Below, piece after piece: positions 52,110 through 61,843 of a stretch of 64,000 bases of DNA. Numbering within the stretch: the stretch's first letter is position 1; each line of letters opens with the position of its first letter. Made by a program: the position numbers and the translations under genes. Below the pieces are notes generated by a model that made no database searches, was not told the DNA's origin, and saw nothing but the letters and a program-made list of their open reading frames with translations. The stretch comes from Deferribacteres bacterium. GTDB lineage: Bacteria; Chrysiogenota; Deferribacteres; Deferribacterales; Geovibrionaceae. The stretch covers positions 372,001 through 436,000 of the forward strand of contig JAEWZN010000003.1 in NCBI GenBank assembly GCA_023395255.1, in the 5' to 3' direction.

Positions 52110-53020
52110 AGCGTATTCTGTTGGTCATTACAGCACTCTGCCTGCTTGCGTCATCCGCATTTGCCTTCACCTTCAAGGATGATGCCGGCGACAGCTACAC
52201 TTTTGACAAAACACCGGAGAAGGTCGTGGTGCTGAACAGTTCAAATCTTGAGCTGTTCATAGCTGCCGGGGGAAAGCCCGCAGCGTACGGGGAAAGCGGC
52301 ACAATGCCTGCATATCTCAAAGAGTATATCAAAGGCATCCCTTCTGTCGGTAAGGTCCAGAGCCCTGACATTGAGCGTATTGTGGCGATGAAGCCTGATC
52401 TGGTGATAGGGATGAATTTCCCGTTCCACATCTCCCTCAAAGGCTCCCTGAAACAGGCAGGAATACCTCTGGCGGTTTTCGGTGTGCAGGACAGGAAGGA
52501 TCTCACGGAGAAAATGGCGGTTTTCGGACAGATAACTGGCAAACCTGACACTGCTCTTAAAAAGGTTGTGTCAATAGGCTCGGAAATTGATAAAGCGGCA
52601 AAAACCGTCGGGAAGCCATCGAAAAAGGTACTCATGGTATACGGGACCCCGGAGAGTTTCAGCATGGCGCTTCCCGCCAGCTTCATAGGGGAGATAGCTG
52701 AACTCGCAGGCGGCATAAACATAGCCGGGAAGGATATGAAAGGAGGTACAGGCATGTACAGCGGGTTTGTTCCGGTCAGTCTGGAATATGTGACAATGGC
52801 CGACCCCGATATGATCTTCATCATATCCCACGCCAATATGGGAATGCCCTCAGAGGACAGCCAGCTCACTAAGCACCCGGCATGGAGTGCCCTGCGCGCT
52901 GTCAAAAACCGCAAAGTGGTCAGCCTCCCGTTTGACACTTACGGAATAAACCCCACTGTGCGTCTGGGCGAGGCCGTGCTTGAGCTTTCCGCACTGATTT
53001 ACCCGGAAAAATATAAATGA
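52106..53020 (+). CDS. Periplasmic heme/chelate-binding protein of an ABC importer
   Basis: 304 residues: signal peptide ends SSAFA, then a class III binding protein (KVVVLNSSNLELFIAAGGKPAAYG; DIERIVAMKPDLVIGMNF; VSLEYVTMADPDMIFIISHAN). Start ATG 52106 has GAGGTG upstream. With the next two genes it forms a HutBCD-like importer. Confidence 0.85.
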   Translation: MKRILLVITALCLLASSAFAFTFKDDAGDSYTFDKTPEKVVVLNSSNLELFIAAGGKPAAYGESGTMPAYLKEYIKGIPSVGKVQSPDIERIVAMKPDLVIGMNFPFHISLKGSLKQAGIPLAVFGVQDRKDLTEKMAVFGQITGKPDTALKKVVSIGSEIDKAAKTVGKPSKKVLMVYGTPESFSMALPASFIGEIAELAGGINIAGKDMKGGTGMYSGFVPVSLEYVTMADPDMIFIISHANMGMPSEDSQLTKHPAWSALRAVKNRKVVSLPFDTYGINPTVRLGEAVLELSALIYPEKYK

Positions 53021-54024
53021 AATATGATGCTGTAACTGATCCCGAAACCAGAAAACGCTTTCTCACAGGCTTTCTCGGTGCGGGGCTCCTTCTTTGCGGG
53101 CTTATTCTCAGTATCGCAAAAGGCTCTGTGGGCATCAGCCCCGGAGACTTTTTTGCGGTATTTACCTCCGCAGATGCGAATCAGGGCATATATCAGGTGA
53201 TAATGAACATCCGTCTGCCGCGCATTCTGGTAGGCGGACTTGTGGGGATAAACCTTGCTCTTTCCGGAGCTATACTCCAGTCAGTACTCAAAAACCCGCT
53301 GGCTGATCCCGGCATAATAGGCATTTCCGCCGGAGCAGGGCTCGCCGCCATGACGGTTATGATTCTGTTTCCGTCCCAGTCGGCTGTGGTTCCTCCTGCG
53401 GCTTTTCTGGGGGCGGTGGGTGCTGCTCTTATAATCTATTTTATTGCTTATGACGGCGGAGCGCACACACTGCGCCTTGTGCTTGCTGGTGTTGCGCTTT
53501 CAGCATTTCTCGGAGCTTTTATGTCCGCCCTGACAGTGCTTTTCAGCGACAGGGTTCAGGGCACGGTAAACTGGATGGCTGGAGCGCTGAACGGAAAAAG
53601 CTGGAACCATTTCTACATGGTTCTCCCTTATTCCGCGGTGGGGCTTTTCGGTGCTGTATTCGGGGCAAAATATCTTAATATTCTCGCTCTTGGCGATGAC
53701 ATAGCCCGCGGTCTGGGGCTTAATGTGGAGAAAGCAAAGTTTATGCTTACCATTCTGGCTGCGCTTCTTGCCGCATCAGCAGTTTCAGCAGTCGGTCTTC
53801 TGGGGTTTGTTGGACTGATTATTCCTCATATAACGAGACTTATAATCGGTTCAGACAACAGGTTTCTCATACCGTTCAGCGCTCTTTTCGGCGCGGTGAC
53901 AGTTATCTTTGCGGACACGGCAGCAAGAACGCTCTTTTCGCCATATGAACTGCCTGTGGGCATACTGATGGCATTTCTGGGTGCTCCGTTCTTCCTTTAT
54001 CTTCTCACAAGAGGCATAAAATGA
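53017..54024 (+). CDS. FecCD-type ABC importer permease (heme)
   Basis: 335 residues, ten hydrophobic segments with NIRLPRILVGGLVGINLALSGAILQSVLKNPLADPGIIGISAGAGLAAM and VGLLGFVGLIIPHITRLIIGSDNR. HmuU/HutC-like inner-membrane channel, four-base overlaps with both neighbours. Confidence 0.9.
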   Translation: MKYDAVTDPETRKRFLTGFLGAGLLLCGLILSIAKGSVGISPGDFFAVFTSADANQGIYQVIMNIRLPRILVGGLVGINLALSGAILQSVLKNPLADPGIIGISAGAGLAAMTVMILFPSQSAVVPPAAFLGAVGAALIIYFIAYDGGAHTLRLVLAGVALSAFLGAFMSALTVLFSDRVQGTVNWMAGALNGKSWNHFYMVLPYSAVGLFGAVFGAKYLNILALGDDIARGLGLNVEKAKFMLTILAALLAASAVSAVGLLGFVGLIIPHITRLIIGSDNRFLIPFSALFGAVTVIFADTAARTLFSPYELPVGILMAFLGAPFFLYLLTRGIK

Positions 54025-54818
54025 TGACCGGATGCCTGAGTGTAAACGAACTGCGTGCCGGATATGCAAAAAAAGAGGTTCTCAGGGGAGTGTCCCTATG
54101 TTTTGAAAAGGGGCGGATAACAACTGTCATCGGCCCCAACGGGTCGGGTAAATCCACCCTGCTGAAAACGGCGGGCAGGCTGCTCCGTCCTTTTTCCGGT
54201 GAGGTTCTTCTGGAAGGGAAATCGATTGCCGGAATGGATGACAGGAGCATAGCAAAAAAGATAGGCATACTGCCGCAGTCACCCTCAGCGCCTATGGATC
54301 TGCCTGTGCACTGTCTTGTGGCGTTCGGGCGCACACCGCATCACGGTTTTATGAACCGCTACACAGATGAGGACAGGGATGCAGTAAACTGGGCTATAGA
54401 GGCCACAGGGCTTGCTGACAAGCGCTTTAAACGCATAGGTCAGCTTTCCGGCGGGGAAAGGCAGCGGGCTTGGATAGCAATGTCCCTTGCGCAGAAACCG
54501 GAGATTCTCCTTCTGGATGAACCTACAACTTATCTGGATATTCACCACCAGTTTGAGGTTCTGGAGCTTTTGAGCAGGCTTAATGATGAGCACGGGATGA
54601 CAGTAATCATGGTTCTGCATGATCTTAACCTCGCCGCCGCGTTCAGTCACAGGATAACTGCCCTTAAGGACGGCATAACAGTTGCGGACGGAGCACCGGA
54701 AGATGTATTGTGTACGGAGAATATAAGCCGTGTTTTTAATATCCGCTCAAAAATTATCAGAATTAATGAGGAAGGAATCGAAAAGACAGTGGCCGTCCCC
54801 CTCGGAGTAAGACATTGA
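54021..54818 (+). CDS. FecE/HmuV-type ABC importer ATP-binding protein (heme)
   Basis: 265 residues: Walker A GPNGSGKST, signature LSGGERQRAWIAMSLAQKPEILLLDEPTTYLDIHHQ, switch in VLHDLNLAAAFSHR. Powers the preceding permease. Start is one of two adjacent ATGs. Confidence 0.9.
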   Translation: MMTGCLSVNELRAGYAKKEVLRGVSLCFEKGRITTVIGPNGSGKSTLLKTAGRLLRPFSGEVLLEGKSIAGMDDRSIAKKIGILPQSPSAPMDLPVHCLVAFGRTPHHGFMNRYTDEDRDAVNWAIEATGLADKRFKRIGQLSGGERQRAWIAMSLAQKPEILLLDEPTTYLDIHHQFEVLELLSRLNDEHGMTVIMVLHDLNLAAAFSHRITALKDGITVADGAPEDVLCTENISRVFNIRSKIIRINEEGIEKTVAVPLGVRH

Positions 54819-55660
54819 TTCTTAAAATAGAAAACCTTCATAAATCTTATAAGAACGTAAAGGCTGTTGACGGAGTGAGCTTTCACATCAGGAAAGGTGA
54901 GATCTTCGGCCTTCTCGGACCCAACGGAGCTGGCAAGACAACCGTTATCAAAATGATTTCCACACTGACCAGACCCGATTCGGGCTCCATTGAGGTAAAC
55001 GGATGTGATGTAATGGGAGACAGGCGCGGAGTGCGTCAGTCTGTTGCTGTTGTGCCGCAGGAAAACAATCTGGAGGGTGAACTCACCGTTTATGATAATC
55101 TGCGTGTTTATGCCGCTCTGCGCAGGGTTCCCTGTTCCCGGAGCACAATTACGGATGTTATGGAGCGTTTCGGCATAATTTCCAAAAAGAATGAGCCGGT
55201 GGACAAGCTCTCCGGCGGACAGAAAAGAAGGGTGATAATAGCAAGGGTGATGCTGGCTGAACCGGAGCTTATTCTTCTGGACGAACCCACGCTTGGGCTT
55301 GATCCGTCTATCCGCAGGGAAATATGGAACCTGATAGCCCAGATAAAAAGCAGGGGCAAATCCATCCTCCTCACCACTCACTACACGGAAGAAGCGGAAA
55401 ACCTGTGCGACAGGGTGGCGATTATGTCCGCAGGGAAGATAAAGCGCATGGGTACGCCGGAGGAACTGATAAGCGAGACAGGCAGATATGTTCTTGAAAC
55501 CAGCGGGTCAGACGGTTGCCGCATTTTCCGTATTGTCCGCAGCAGAGATGAGCTTGATGCCGCCGTCAGGGAAAACGGAACAGCGGGCTACACAGTGAGG
55601 GATGCCCGCCTTGAGGATGTTGTGGTGAGCGAAGGGGGAATTAATGAACACGGTGTATGA
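54815..55660 (+). CDS. ABC-2 type exporter ATP-binding protein (second set)
   Basis: 281 residues from TTG (TTGA overlap; GGAG 8 bases upstream). Walker A GPNGAGKTT, signature LSGGQKRRVIIARVMLAEPELILLDEPTLGLDPSIRRE, and a C-terminal domain ending with RLEDVVVSEGG. Same class as 40485-41327 (which ends NLEDVYLTITGRR). Attached to a heme import operon. Confidence 0.87.
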   Translation: MILKIENLHKSYKNVKAVDGVSFHIRKGEIFGLLGPNGAGKTTVIKMISTLTRPDSGSIEVNGCDVMGDRRGVRQSVAVVPQENNLEGELTVYDNLRVYAALRRVPCSRSTITDVMERFGIISKKNEPVDKLSGGQKRRVIIARVMLAEPELILLDEPTLGLDPSIRREIWNLIAQIKSRGKSILLTTHYTEEAENLCDRVAIMSAGKIKRMGTPEELISETGRYVLETSGSDGCRIFRIVRSRDELDAAVRENGTAGYTVRDARLEDVVVSEGGINEHGV

Positions 55661-56405
55661 CTTTGCTTACGGAACATGGGCTGTTTTTCTTCGGGAAATG
55701 CTTCTTCTTAAAAATAAGCTTAAAAAGTTCGGCTTCGTTGTTTACTCCCTTGTATCGCCGCTTATATTTCTTACGGCGTTCGGGTTCGGGTTCGGTTCAC
55801 GCATAAGTTTTGACGGGGTGCGGTATGAGTATTTCCTTGTGCAGGGGATAGTCTGCATGACATCAATGATGAACTCATACAATCTTGTCATGACATCGGT
55901 CAGCTTCGGCAGACTGTACACAAAAAGTTTTCAGAACATTATAACATCCCCGGTCTCAGCGCTTTCTGTTATGACCGGGCTTGTCATGTCAGGCATTCTG
56001 CGCGGGGTTATGGCTTCCGCTGTGGTTATGTCTGCCGGGTTTCTGCTGTTTGACGTTTTTCCGTTCGGCTTTTACTCTGTTGTCGCCATATTTTTCAATC
56101 TGCTTTTTTTCTCATCCCTTGGGGTTATGATAGGCTTGTATCTAAAGGATATGGAAGCAAATGCAATGATAATGAATTTCTTTATAATGCCCATGAACTT
56201 CTTTTCAGGCACATTCTATCCTGTTGATAATTTGCCCTCTCTGCTTAATAAGCTGGTCTATATATTTCCGCTCACTCATACAAATATTATTATACGCGCC
56301 GTAAATATGGATTCAGCTATCCTTATGTCTCTGGTAATCCTGATTGTTCTTACTGTGGCCGCTTTTCTGTGCGGTGTGCTGATGCTTAACCGCTATTCCG
56401 AATGA
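55644..56405 (+). CDS. ABC-2 type exporter permease (second set)
   Basis: 253 residues, six helices, with FFIMPMNFFSGTFYPVDNLPSLLNKLVYIFPLTHTNIIIRAV. Partner of the preceding ATPase (17-base overlap) and counterpart of the 41324-42061 permease. Last gene of the exbB-to-exporter run. Confidence 0.87.
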   Translation: MNTVYDFAYGTWAVFLREMLLLKNKLKKFGFVVYSLVSPLIFLTAFGFGFGSRISFDGVRYEYFLVQGIVCMTSMMNSYNLVMTSVSFGRLYTKSFQNIITSPVSALSVMTGLVMSGILRGVMASAVVMSAGFLLFDVFPFGFYSVVAIFFNLLFFSSLGVMIGLYLKDMEANAMIMNFFIMPMNFFSGTFYPVDNLPSLLNKLVYIFPLTHTNIIIRAVNMDSAILMSLVILIVLTVAAFLCGVLMLNRYSE

Positions 56406-56435
56406 ACTAATTCGCGTGGGTTTATCCGAAAATGA

Positions 56436-56464
56436 TTGACAACACTCCTTAAGCGAGTTAGAAG
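56436..56464 (+). promoter_or_regulatory. Weak candidate promoter for the zinc-ribbon gene
   Basis: TTGACA (56436-56441), 17 nt, TAGAAG (56459-56464). The -10 is poor; no terminator is visible between the exporter permease and this point. Confidence 0.35.
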
Positions 56465-56538
56465 TTTAAAACTTTAATTGATACTGCTAATAAACTCGTA
56501 TGCTTTTCAGAAATCAGCTTTGGGAGGGGTTAAATTTG

Positions 56539-56685
56539 ATGAAGGAAGAACAGACAATAAAACCTGTGGACAATGAAAAAGAATACAGATGCCCGAACTG
56601 CAGCAAACTTCTGATGAAAGGGGATGTCAACCTTGTCCAGATCAAATGCCCACGCTGCAAAAACATTGTCACATTTAAGAGATAG
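56539..56685 (+). CDS. Small zinc-ribbon protein, Com-like
   Basis: 48 residues with two cysteine knuckles CPNC and CPRC about 21 residues apart (RCPNCSKLLMKG ... IKCPRCKNIVTFKR), the pattern of the Mu Com family of small zinc-binding regulators. Function in chromosomes is unknown. GGAGGGG lies about 9 bases upstream of the ATG; a TTG immediately before it is an alternative start. No phage genes surround it. Confidence 0.7.
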   Translation: MKEEQTIKPVDNEKEYRCPNCSKLLMKGDVNLVQIKCPRCKNIVTFKR

Positions 56686-56765
56686 GTTCAGTAAAGGTCA
56701 AAAATTCCTGTATATTTCTTCCGCCGTATAAGCTATTATCCCCGTGTTTCCTCAGGGGAGGGCAT

Positions 56766-58118
56766 ATGGATGCGGATGCCGGTTATTTAAACAGCTTTGT
56801 AGATTCAGCAAAAAAGGAATACGGGGAGCGGTACGATTCCCTCCGTTTTCTCACACCCGACGAGGCCGTATCGGCCGTTTTAAAACGAAAAGAGCTTCTT
56901 GAGAGCCTGAAAGATAAAATCAGGTGGGACTATGCCGGAACAAAGGCGGATTCCGAAAACCTTTCCCCCGGCTGCCGCCTCTGCGGAAGCGGTGAGTGGT
57001 CATGCCTGTTTATCAATAACAAATGCAACTGCGCCTGTTTTTACTGCCCGGCATCTCAGGATGAGAAGGGCGTTCCCGCCACTAACACAGTCACCTTCCC
57101 CGCACCGGAGGAATACGCCGCTTATCTCAAAAAATTCGGCTTCAAAGGCGCAAGTATCAGCGGGGGTGAGCCTCTGCTCACGCCTAAGCTCACTCTGGCC
57201 TTCATACGCACCATAAAAAAAGCCTTCGGGAGCAATATATACCTTTGGATGTACACCAACGGCACACTGGCTGATTCGGAGATACTGGCTCAGTTGAGGG
57301 ACGCAGGGCTTGATGAGATCCGCTTTGATATAGGAGCCACATCCTACAAACTGGACAATCTCAGACGCGCCTGCGGAATTATACCCACGGTCACAGTCGA
57401 GATTCCTGCTGTCCCGGAGGAAAAGGAGCTTTTGCAGAAGCTCATGCCTGAGCTTGCCGAATGCGGTGTAAAGCACCTTAACCTGCATCAGCTTAGGCTT
57501 ACCCCGTACAACTTTGAAAAGTTTATTAAGAGAAATTATACGTATATACACGGCGAAAGGGTGACTGTTCTGGAGTCTGAACTGACTGCGCTGGAGCTTA
57601 TCAAATACGGCAGAGAGAATAACATTAATCTGCCCGTCAATTACTGCTCATTCGTTTATAAAAACCGTTTTCAGGCAGTCGGTGCCCGCAGACGCAACGC
57701 GGCATTCATCATGAAGGATTATGAAACACTCACCGGAAGCGGACACATCAGAACAGTCAGCCTCAAAGGGGAGAGGGCAGAGGAAACTGCCGCATCGCTT
57801 GCGGACGGCAGACAGTTCATGCTGAACGACAGTGAGCTTTTTATACACCCCTCACTCCTTGCAGGGCTTGATTTATCAAACCTGCAAATGACAGTGCGTT
57901 ACTCCGCCGCGCGCCAGCTAGGCTCTGTCAGCTACCATAACCCGTTTATGGAGGTGAAGGTGACAAAGAGCAAGAAGATAACTGTGGAGCGTTACCGCAC
58001 TGGTGATGACGTTATCCTTGAGGCTGATGAGGCCGCATGCTTCGCCGGAACCGGAGTGATGCCCGTCAGGCTCGCCGCCTATGAAGAGATAAAAGAAGGC
58101 TTGCAGGAGTACATATAA
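56766..58118 (+). CDS. Radical SAM protein of unknown function with extra cysteines
   Basis: 450 residues. Radical SAM motif C87-x3-C91-x2-C94 (CNCACFYC), preceded by C70-x2-C73 and C80 (CRLCGSGEWSC) and including C89, so a second Fe-S or metal site is possible. SISGGEPLLTP is the SAM-contact GGE motif and LWMYTNGTL follows. The last 160 residues form a separate domain I do not recognise. AGGGGAGGGC precedes the ATG. Substrate unknown; neighbours handle tetrapyrroles. Confidence 0.8.
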   Translation: MDADAGYLNSFVDSAKKEYGERYDSLRFLTPDEAVSAVLKRKELLESLKDKIRWDYAGTKADSENLSPGCRLCGSGEWSCLFINNKCNCACFYCPASQDEKGVPATNTVTFPAPEEYAAYLKKFGFKGASISGGEPLLTPKLTLAFIRTIKKAFGSNIYLWMYTNGTLADSEILAQLRDAGLDEIRFDIGATSYKLDNLRRACGIIPTVTVEIPAVPEEKELLQKLMPELAECGVKHLNLHQLRLTPYNFEKFIKRNYTYIHGERVTVLESELTALELIKYGRENNINLPVNYCSFVYKNRFQAVGARRRNAAFIMKDYETLTGSGHIRTVSLKGERAEETAASLADGRQFMLNDSELFIHPSLLAGLDLSNLQMTVRYSAARQLGSVSYHNPFMEVKVTKSKKITVERYRTGDDVILEADEAACFAGTGVMPVRLAAYEEIKEGLQEYI

Positions 58119-58123
58119 AGAAA

Positions 58124-58148
58124 AGGCGTGCCCAGTCTGAGCACGCCT
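58124..58148. terminator. Bidirectional terminator
   Basis: AGGCGTGC (58124-58131) and GCACGCCT (58141-58148); plus strand followed by GTCTGATTTTT, minus strand by TTTCTTT. Sits between convergent radical SAM and symporter genes. Confidence 0.8.
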
Positions 58149-58160
58149 GTCTGATTTTTG

Positions 58161-59504
58161 TTATTCGCTGCCGAGTTTAGCGAAGTAGTCTCTGGTTTCC
58201 TTGACCACCACAGGGGTAAGTCCCAGAAGGCCTATAAGGTTGGGCACTGCCATCAGTCCGTTGAAAACATCTGAAAGCAGCCAAACAATATCAAGCTTTG
58301 AAATTGCGCCCACACCGACAAATACGATGAATACGTATCTGTAAACAGGTATGGACTTAAGCCCGAAGAGATACTCCATTGATCTTTCGCCGTAGTAGCA
58401 CCAGCCGAGGATGGTTGAGTAAGCGAAAAGTGCAAGGCTTACCGCCACAACTACCGCACCGCCGGAAAAACCGGTGGAGAAAGCGAATGTGGTGAGATCA
58501 GCGCCGTTTCTGCCGCTTGCCCATGTGTCTGTCACTATGAGAACAAGGCCTGTCATCGTACAAACTATGATAGTGTCAATGAAGGTCTGCGTCATGGAGA
58601 CAAGAGCCTGAGTAACGGGGTGTTTTGTCTGCGCTGCTGCCGCTGCTATGGGTGAGCTTCCGAGGCCTGATTCGTTGGAGAAAACGCCTCTTGCGACACC
58701 CATCCTGATGGCGAGCATAACACCTGCTCCTGCGAAACCGCCCGTGGCGGCTGTGGGGGAGAAGGCTTTCTCAAATATGAGAGCAAAAGCACCGGGAAGG
58801 TGACCTGCGTACATAACAAGGATAGCGATTGAGCTTAATACATAGAAAACAATCATGATAGGTACAAGTACGCTTGTAACTTTGCCTATGCTTTTAATCC
58901 CGCCGAGAACAACCAGCGCCGTGATGAACATCAGCGCGATGCCCGTATAGTGCGCGGGTATGCCGAAGGTGCTTCTCATAGCGTCAGCAACCGAGTTTGA
59001 CTGAACCATGTTGCCGATACCGAATGAAGCCACCACAGCAAAGACTGCGAAAAGAATACCGAGTTTTTTCCAGCCCAGACCGTTTGAGATATAGTACATA
59101 GGTCCGCCGCTCATTGAGCCGTCGGCTTTCTGAACACGGTACTTAACTGCGAGTACGGCTTCTGCGTATTTGGTTGCCATGCCCACAAGGCCGGTCATCC
59201 ACATCCAGAACATCGCACCGGGGCCGCCTATGGCTATTGCTGTTGCAACACCCGCTATGTTACCCGTCCCCACCGTAGCGGAAAGGGCAGTCATAAGCGC
59301 CTGAAAGTGTGTGATGTCTCCGGGATGGTCGTCTTTCTCTCTCTTTTTTATGAGAGCGAGCCAGAGTGAGTGAAAAAGTTTTGTGAACTGAAGGAACCTG
59401 AGATTGATTGTGAGCCAGATTCCCGTGCCCACGAGTAAGACCAGAAGCGGCGGGCCCCAAACTATATTGCCTACCGCATTAAGAAGGTTTTGAAATTGCT
59501 CCAC
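58161..59504 (-). CDS. Sodium:alanine/glycine symporter, AGCS family
   Basis: 447-residue inner-membrane transporter with about eleven helices. Family signatures: [72 protein letters not shown] and [28 protein letters not shown] start with GGGGG upstream. Takes up alanine or glycine with sodium. Confidence 0.92.
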   Translation of the reverse strand: MEQFQNLLNAVGNIVWGPPLLVLLVGTGIWLTINLRFLQFTKLFHSLWLALIKKREKDDHPGDITHFQALMTALSATVGTGNIAGVATAIAIGGPGAMFWMWMTGLVGMATKYAEAVLAVKYRVQKADGSMSGGPMYYISNGLGWKKLGILFAVFAVVASFGIGNMVQSNSVADAMRSTFGIPAHYTGIALMFITALVVLGGIKSIGKVTSVLVPIMIVFYVLSSIAILVMYAGHLPGAFALIFEKAFSPTAATGGFAGAGVMLAIRMGVARGVFSNESGLGSSPIAAAAAQTKHPVTQALVSMTQTFIDTIIVCTMTGLVLIVTDTWASGRNGADLTTFAFSTGFSGGAVVVAVSLALFAYSTILGWCYYGERSMEYLFGLKSIPVYRYVFIVFVGVGAISKLDIVWLLSDVFNGLMAVPNLIGLLGLTPVVVKETRDYFAKLGSE

Positions 59505-59662
59505 TGTTTACCCCCAATAAAGTTGTAAGTGGAGATAATACTATGTAATTTCATTATTTTCAAACATTTGTTTTACGTTATGAGCTTGAGTGCTGCGGAG
59601 TCCGCATCGGTTTCAGTGCAGTTAAGGGCGGATTAATGTAACGACGGTTTAAGGTGTTCTGC

Positions 59663-59698
59663 GTCCCCGCTTTTTCCCGCTGAAGATCAAGCGGGGAC
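59663..59698. other. Perfect 10-bp inverted repeat between lutBA and the symporter gene
   Basis: GTCCCCGCTT (59663-59672) and AAGCGGGGAC (59689-59698), 16-nt loop. No T-run on either side; probably ends the lut transcript with help from Rho or stabilises its 3' end. Confidence 0.55.
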
Positions 59699-59728
59699 AC
59701 AGGATAAGTTAGGAGAGGGGTAGAAAGC

Positions 59729-61837
59729 CTATTTCAGAAACTCCGACAGGTGCATAACATTTATATTCTTCCCTTTTTTGCCCAGTCCGCCCGCGATCTG
59801 GATAACGCATCCGGGGCAGTCGGTAAGAACTGTGTCCGCGCCTGTTTTATCAATATTTTCTGTTTTCTTATCAAGTATTCCCGCTGATATGCCCGGATAT
59901 TCCACCGACCATGAGCCGCCGAAGCCGCAGCATACGTCGCTGTCTGTCATGGGGATGAAATTTTCACCCAGAAGCGAGGTGAGAAGCTCCTCTGCTGAGG
60001 AACCAAGCCCACGTTTCTGGTGGCAGGGTGTATGGTAGGTGACTTTTGCCCCTTTATTAAACGGGATATTGGTCAGACCTTCTTCTTTGATGAACATTGC
60101 AAGGGACTTAACCTTGTCTGAGATCAGTCCGGCTTTTTTGAAATCCTCCGGTTTATCTTCCGTGTAGTGTTTGAAGTCCTCTTTCACTGCAAAACCGCAG
60201 CTTGGGCAGAGAACGAGGTACGCCTTATAGTCATCCGGGTTTTTCATCTGTGCGAGACAGGCAGAGATGGTTTTGCGTCCGCCTTCTCCGTCCCCTCCGT
60301 GGATTGCGGGGAGGCCGCAGCAGGTGGCTTTGTCAGGAGTATCAACCTGATACCCCTGTTTTTCAAGGAAGCTTACCAGTGCTGTTCCCATCTGGGGGTA
60401 GAAGTACTCCACAGCGCATCCGGGGTAGAAGAATACTCTTCCTTTTGCTGCGGAGGGGTTTACTCTCTGCCCGTTAACATCCGTAAATGTTTTCTGCTTG
60501 ATTGAGGGAAGCTCGCGGAAGTTTATCTCTCTTCCTGCAAAGGGGATTTTCTTTATTCTGCCGCCTGCTGTCAGCGGGGCTGCGAGGATGGAGCCCGCCT
60601 TCATTATCACGCGGAAGCGTTTACCGCTGCTTAATATGTTGCTGTAAAGGAATTTTTTAAGCGGATTCAGGCCGAATTTACTGCCCATATTCACATTGAG
60701 CTCTGCTATTATCTTCTGGAGGTCAATTCCTGACGGGCAGTTTGTTGAACAGGCGCGGCAGCCGATGCACATCTTAAGGATGTCGCGGGCTTTTTCCTCA
60801 CCGTGGAACATAGCCGTCATTATGAGGCCTATTGCCCCCAGATAAACATGGCCGAAAACGTGACCTCCCACCATTTCATAGGCTGGACAGACATTGGCGC
60901 AGCTTCCGCAGCGCATGCATTTCAGCGCTTCCGCGAACAGAGGATGGTCAAGGAAGGCGAGCCTTCCGTTGTCGAGGAATATATAGTGTACCTCTTTGTG
61001 TCCGGTTGCGGATGCTTCGCAGGGAACCTGACCCTTTATCCATGTGGTGTATGTGCTGATTCGCTGTCCGGTCGCGCTTTTCGGGAGCATTCTTATTACT
61101 TTCAGCGCTGTTCTGAAATCCGGCACAAGCTTTTCATAGCCGAGAAGCACAAAGTGAACAGGGGGGACAGTGGCGGAAAGTCTTGCGTTCCCTTCGTTAG
61201 TCACCAGTCCTATGGTTCCGGTGGATGCCACTGCAACATTAGCTCCGGTGAGCCCCGCTCCCGCCTCAAAGTAGGAATTTCTCAGAGCGTGACGGGCGGT
61301 TTTCACCATCGCTGCTATATTTTCCCTGTCAAGCCCTGCGCTGAGGAGGGCATTGAACAAATCAGCCACCTGACCGCGGCTTTTATGTATGGCGGGCATA
61401 ACCATGTGGGAAGGGTGTTCCCCGGCAAGCTGGAGAATCCATTCGCCGAGGTCTGTTTCCACAGGTTTTATGCCGTTTTTCTCAAGATAGGCATTGAGCT
61501 TGATCTCCTCACTGGTCATGGATTTTGATTTGACCACGGAGCCTGCGCCTTTTTCACGGCATATTTTTTCTATGTAGCGACTGGCATCAAGGCTGTCTGC
61601 CGCTCTGTAAACGGTTGCCCCGCTTTTTTCCGCGTTTGCTTTGAACTCCTCAAAGAGGTTTTCCGCCCTTTCTCTGGTGAGGGCTTTCAGCGAGTTCATT
61701 TCTTTTGCCATAGAGGGAAAGTCGAGCCCTGCATAAGCGTTTGCCTTTGATGCTTTATATGCTGAGGCGAAGTTTTTAAGGTTGGTGTAGAGGATTTTGT
61801 CGTTCAGGCTGCGTTTTATTCCGTTTTTTCCGCTCAT
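59729..61837 (-). CDS. L-lactate utilisation protein, LutB-LutA fusion
   Basis: 702 residues. N-terminal LUD domain (residues about 30-300, SASTGTIGLVTNEGNARLSATVPPVHF-type motif), two 4Fe-4S motifs CMRCGSCANVCPAYE and CIGCRACSTNCPSG (about 310-380), then two CCG domains (FYPGCAVEYFYP ... CCGLPA; TYHTPCHQKRGLG ... CCGFGGSW) as in LutA. LutA and LutB are usually separate. With LutC it oxidises lactate to pyruvate in the cytoplasm. Follows lutC by 6 bases. Confidence 0.9.
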   Translation of the reverse strand: MSGKNGIKRSLNDKILYTNLKNFASAYKASKANAYAGLDFPSMAKEMNSLKALTRERAENLFEEFKANAEKSGATVYRAADSLDASRYIEKICREKGAGSVVKSKSMTSEEIKLNAYLEKNGIKPVETDLGEWILQLAGEHPSHMVMPAIHKSRGQVADLFNALLSAGLDRENIAAMVKTARHALRNSYFEAGAGLTGANVAVASTGTIGLVTNEGNARLSATVPPVHFVLLGYEKLVPDFRTALKVIRMLPKSATGQRISTYTTWIKGQVPCEASATGHKEVHYIFLDNGRLAFLDHPLFAEALKCMRCGSCANVCPAYEMVGGHVFGHVYLGAIGLIMTAMFHGEEKARDILKMCIGCRACSTNCPSGIDLQKIIAELNVNMGSKFGLNPLKKFLYSNILSSGKRFRVIMKAGSILAAPLTAGGRIKKIPFAGREINFRELPSIKQKTFTDVNGQRVNPSAAKGRVFFYPGCAVEYFYPQMGTALVSFLEKQGYQVDTPDKATCCGLPAIHGGDGEGGRKTISACLAQMKNPDDYKAYLVLCPSCGFAVKEDFKHYTEDKPEDFKKAGLISDKVKSLAMFIKEEGLTNIPFNKGAKVTYHTPCHQKRGLGSSAEELLTSLLGENFIPMTDSDVCCGFGGSWSVEYPGISAGILDKKTENIDKTGADTVLTDCPGCVIQIAGGLGKKGKNINVMHLSEFLK

Positions 61838-61843
61838 GTCTGC

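Noticed and set aside
56539..56685. Com-like protein as a prophage remnant
   Set aside because: No integrase, capsid, tail or transposase gene nearby; G+C and gene density are unchanged, so a chromosomal family member is more likely.
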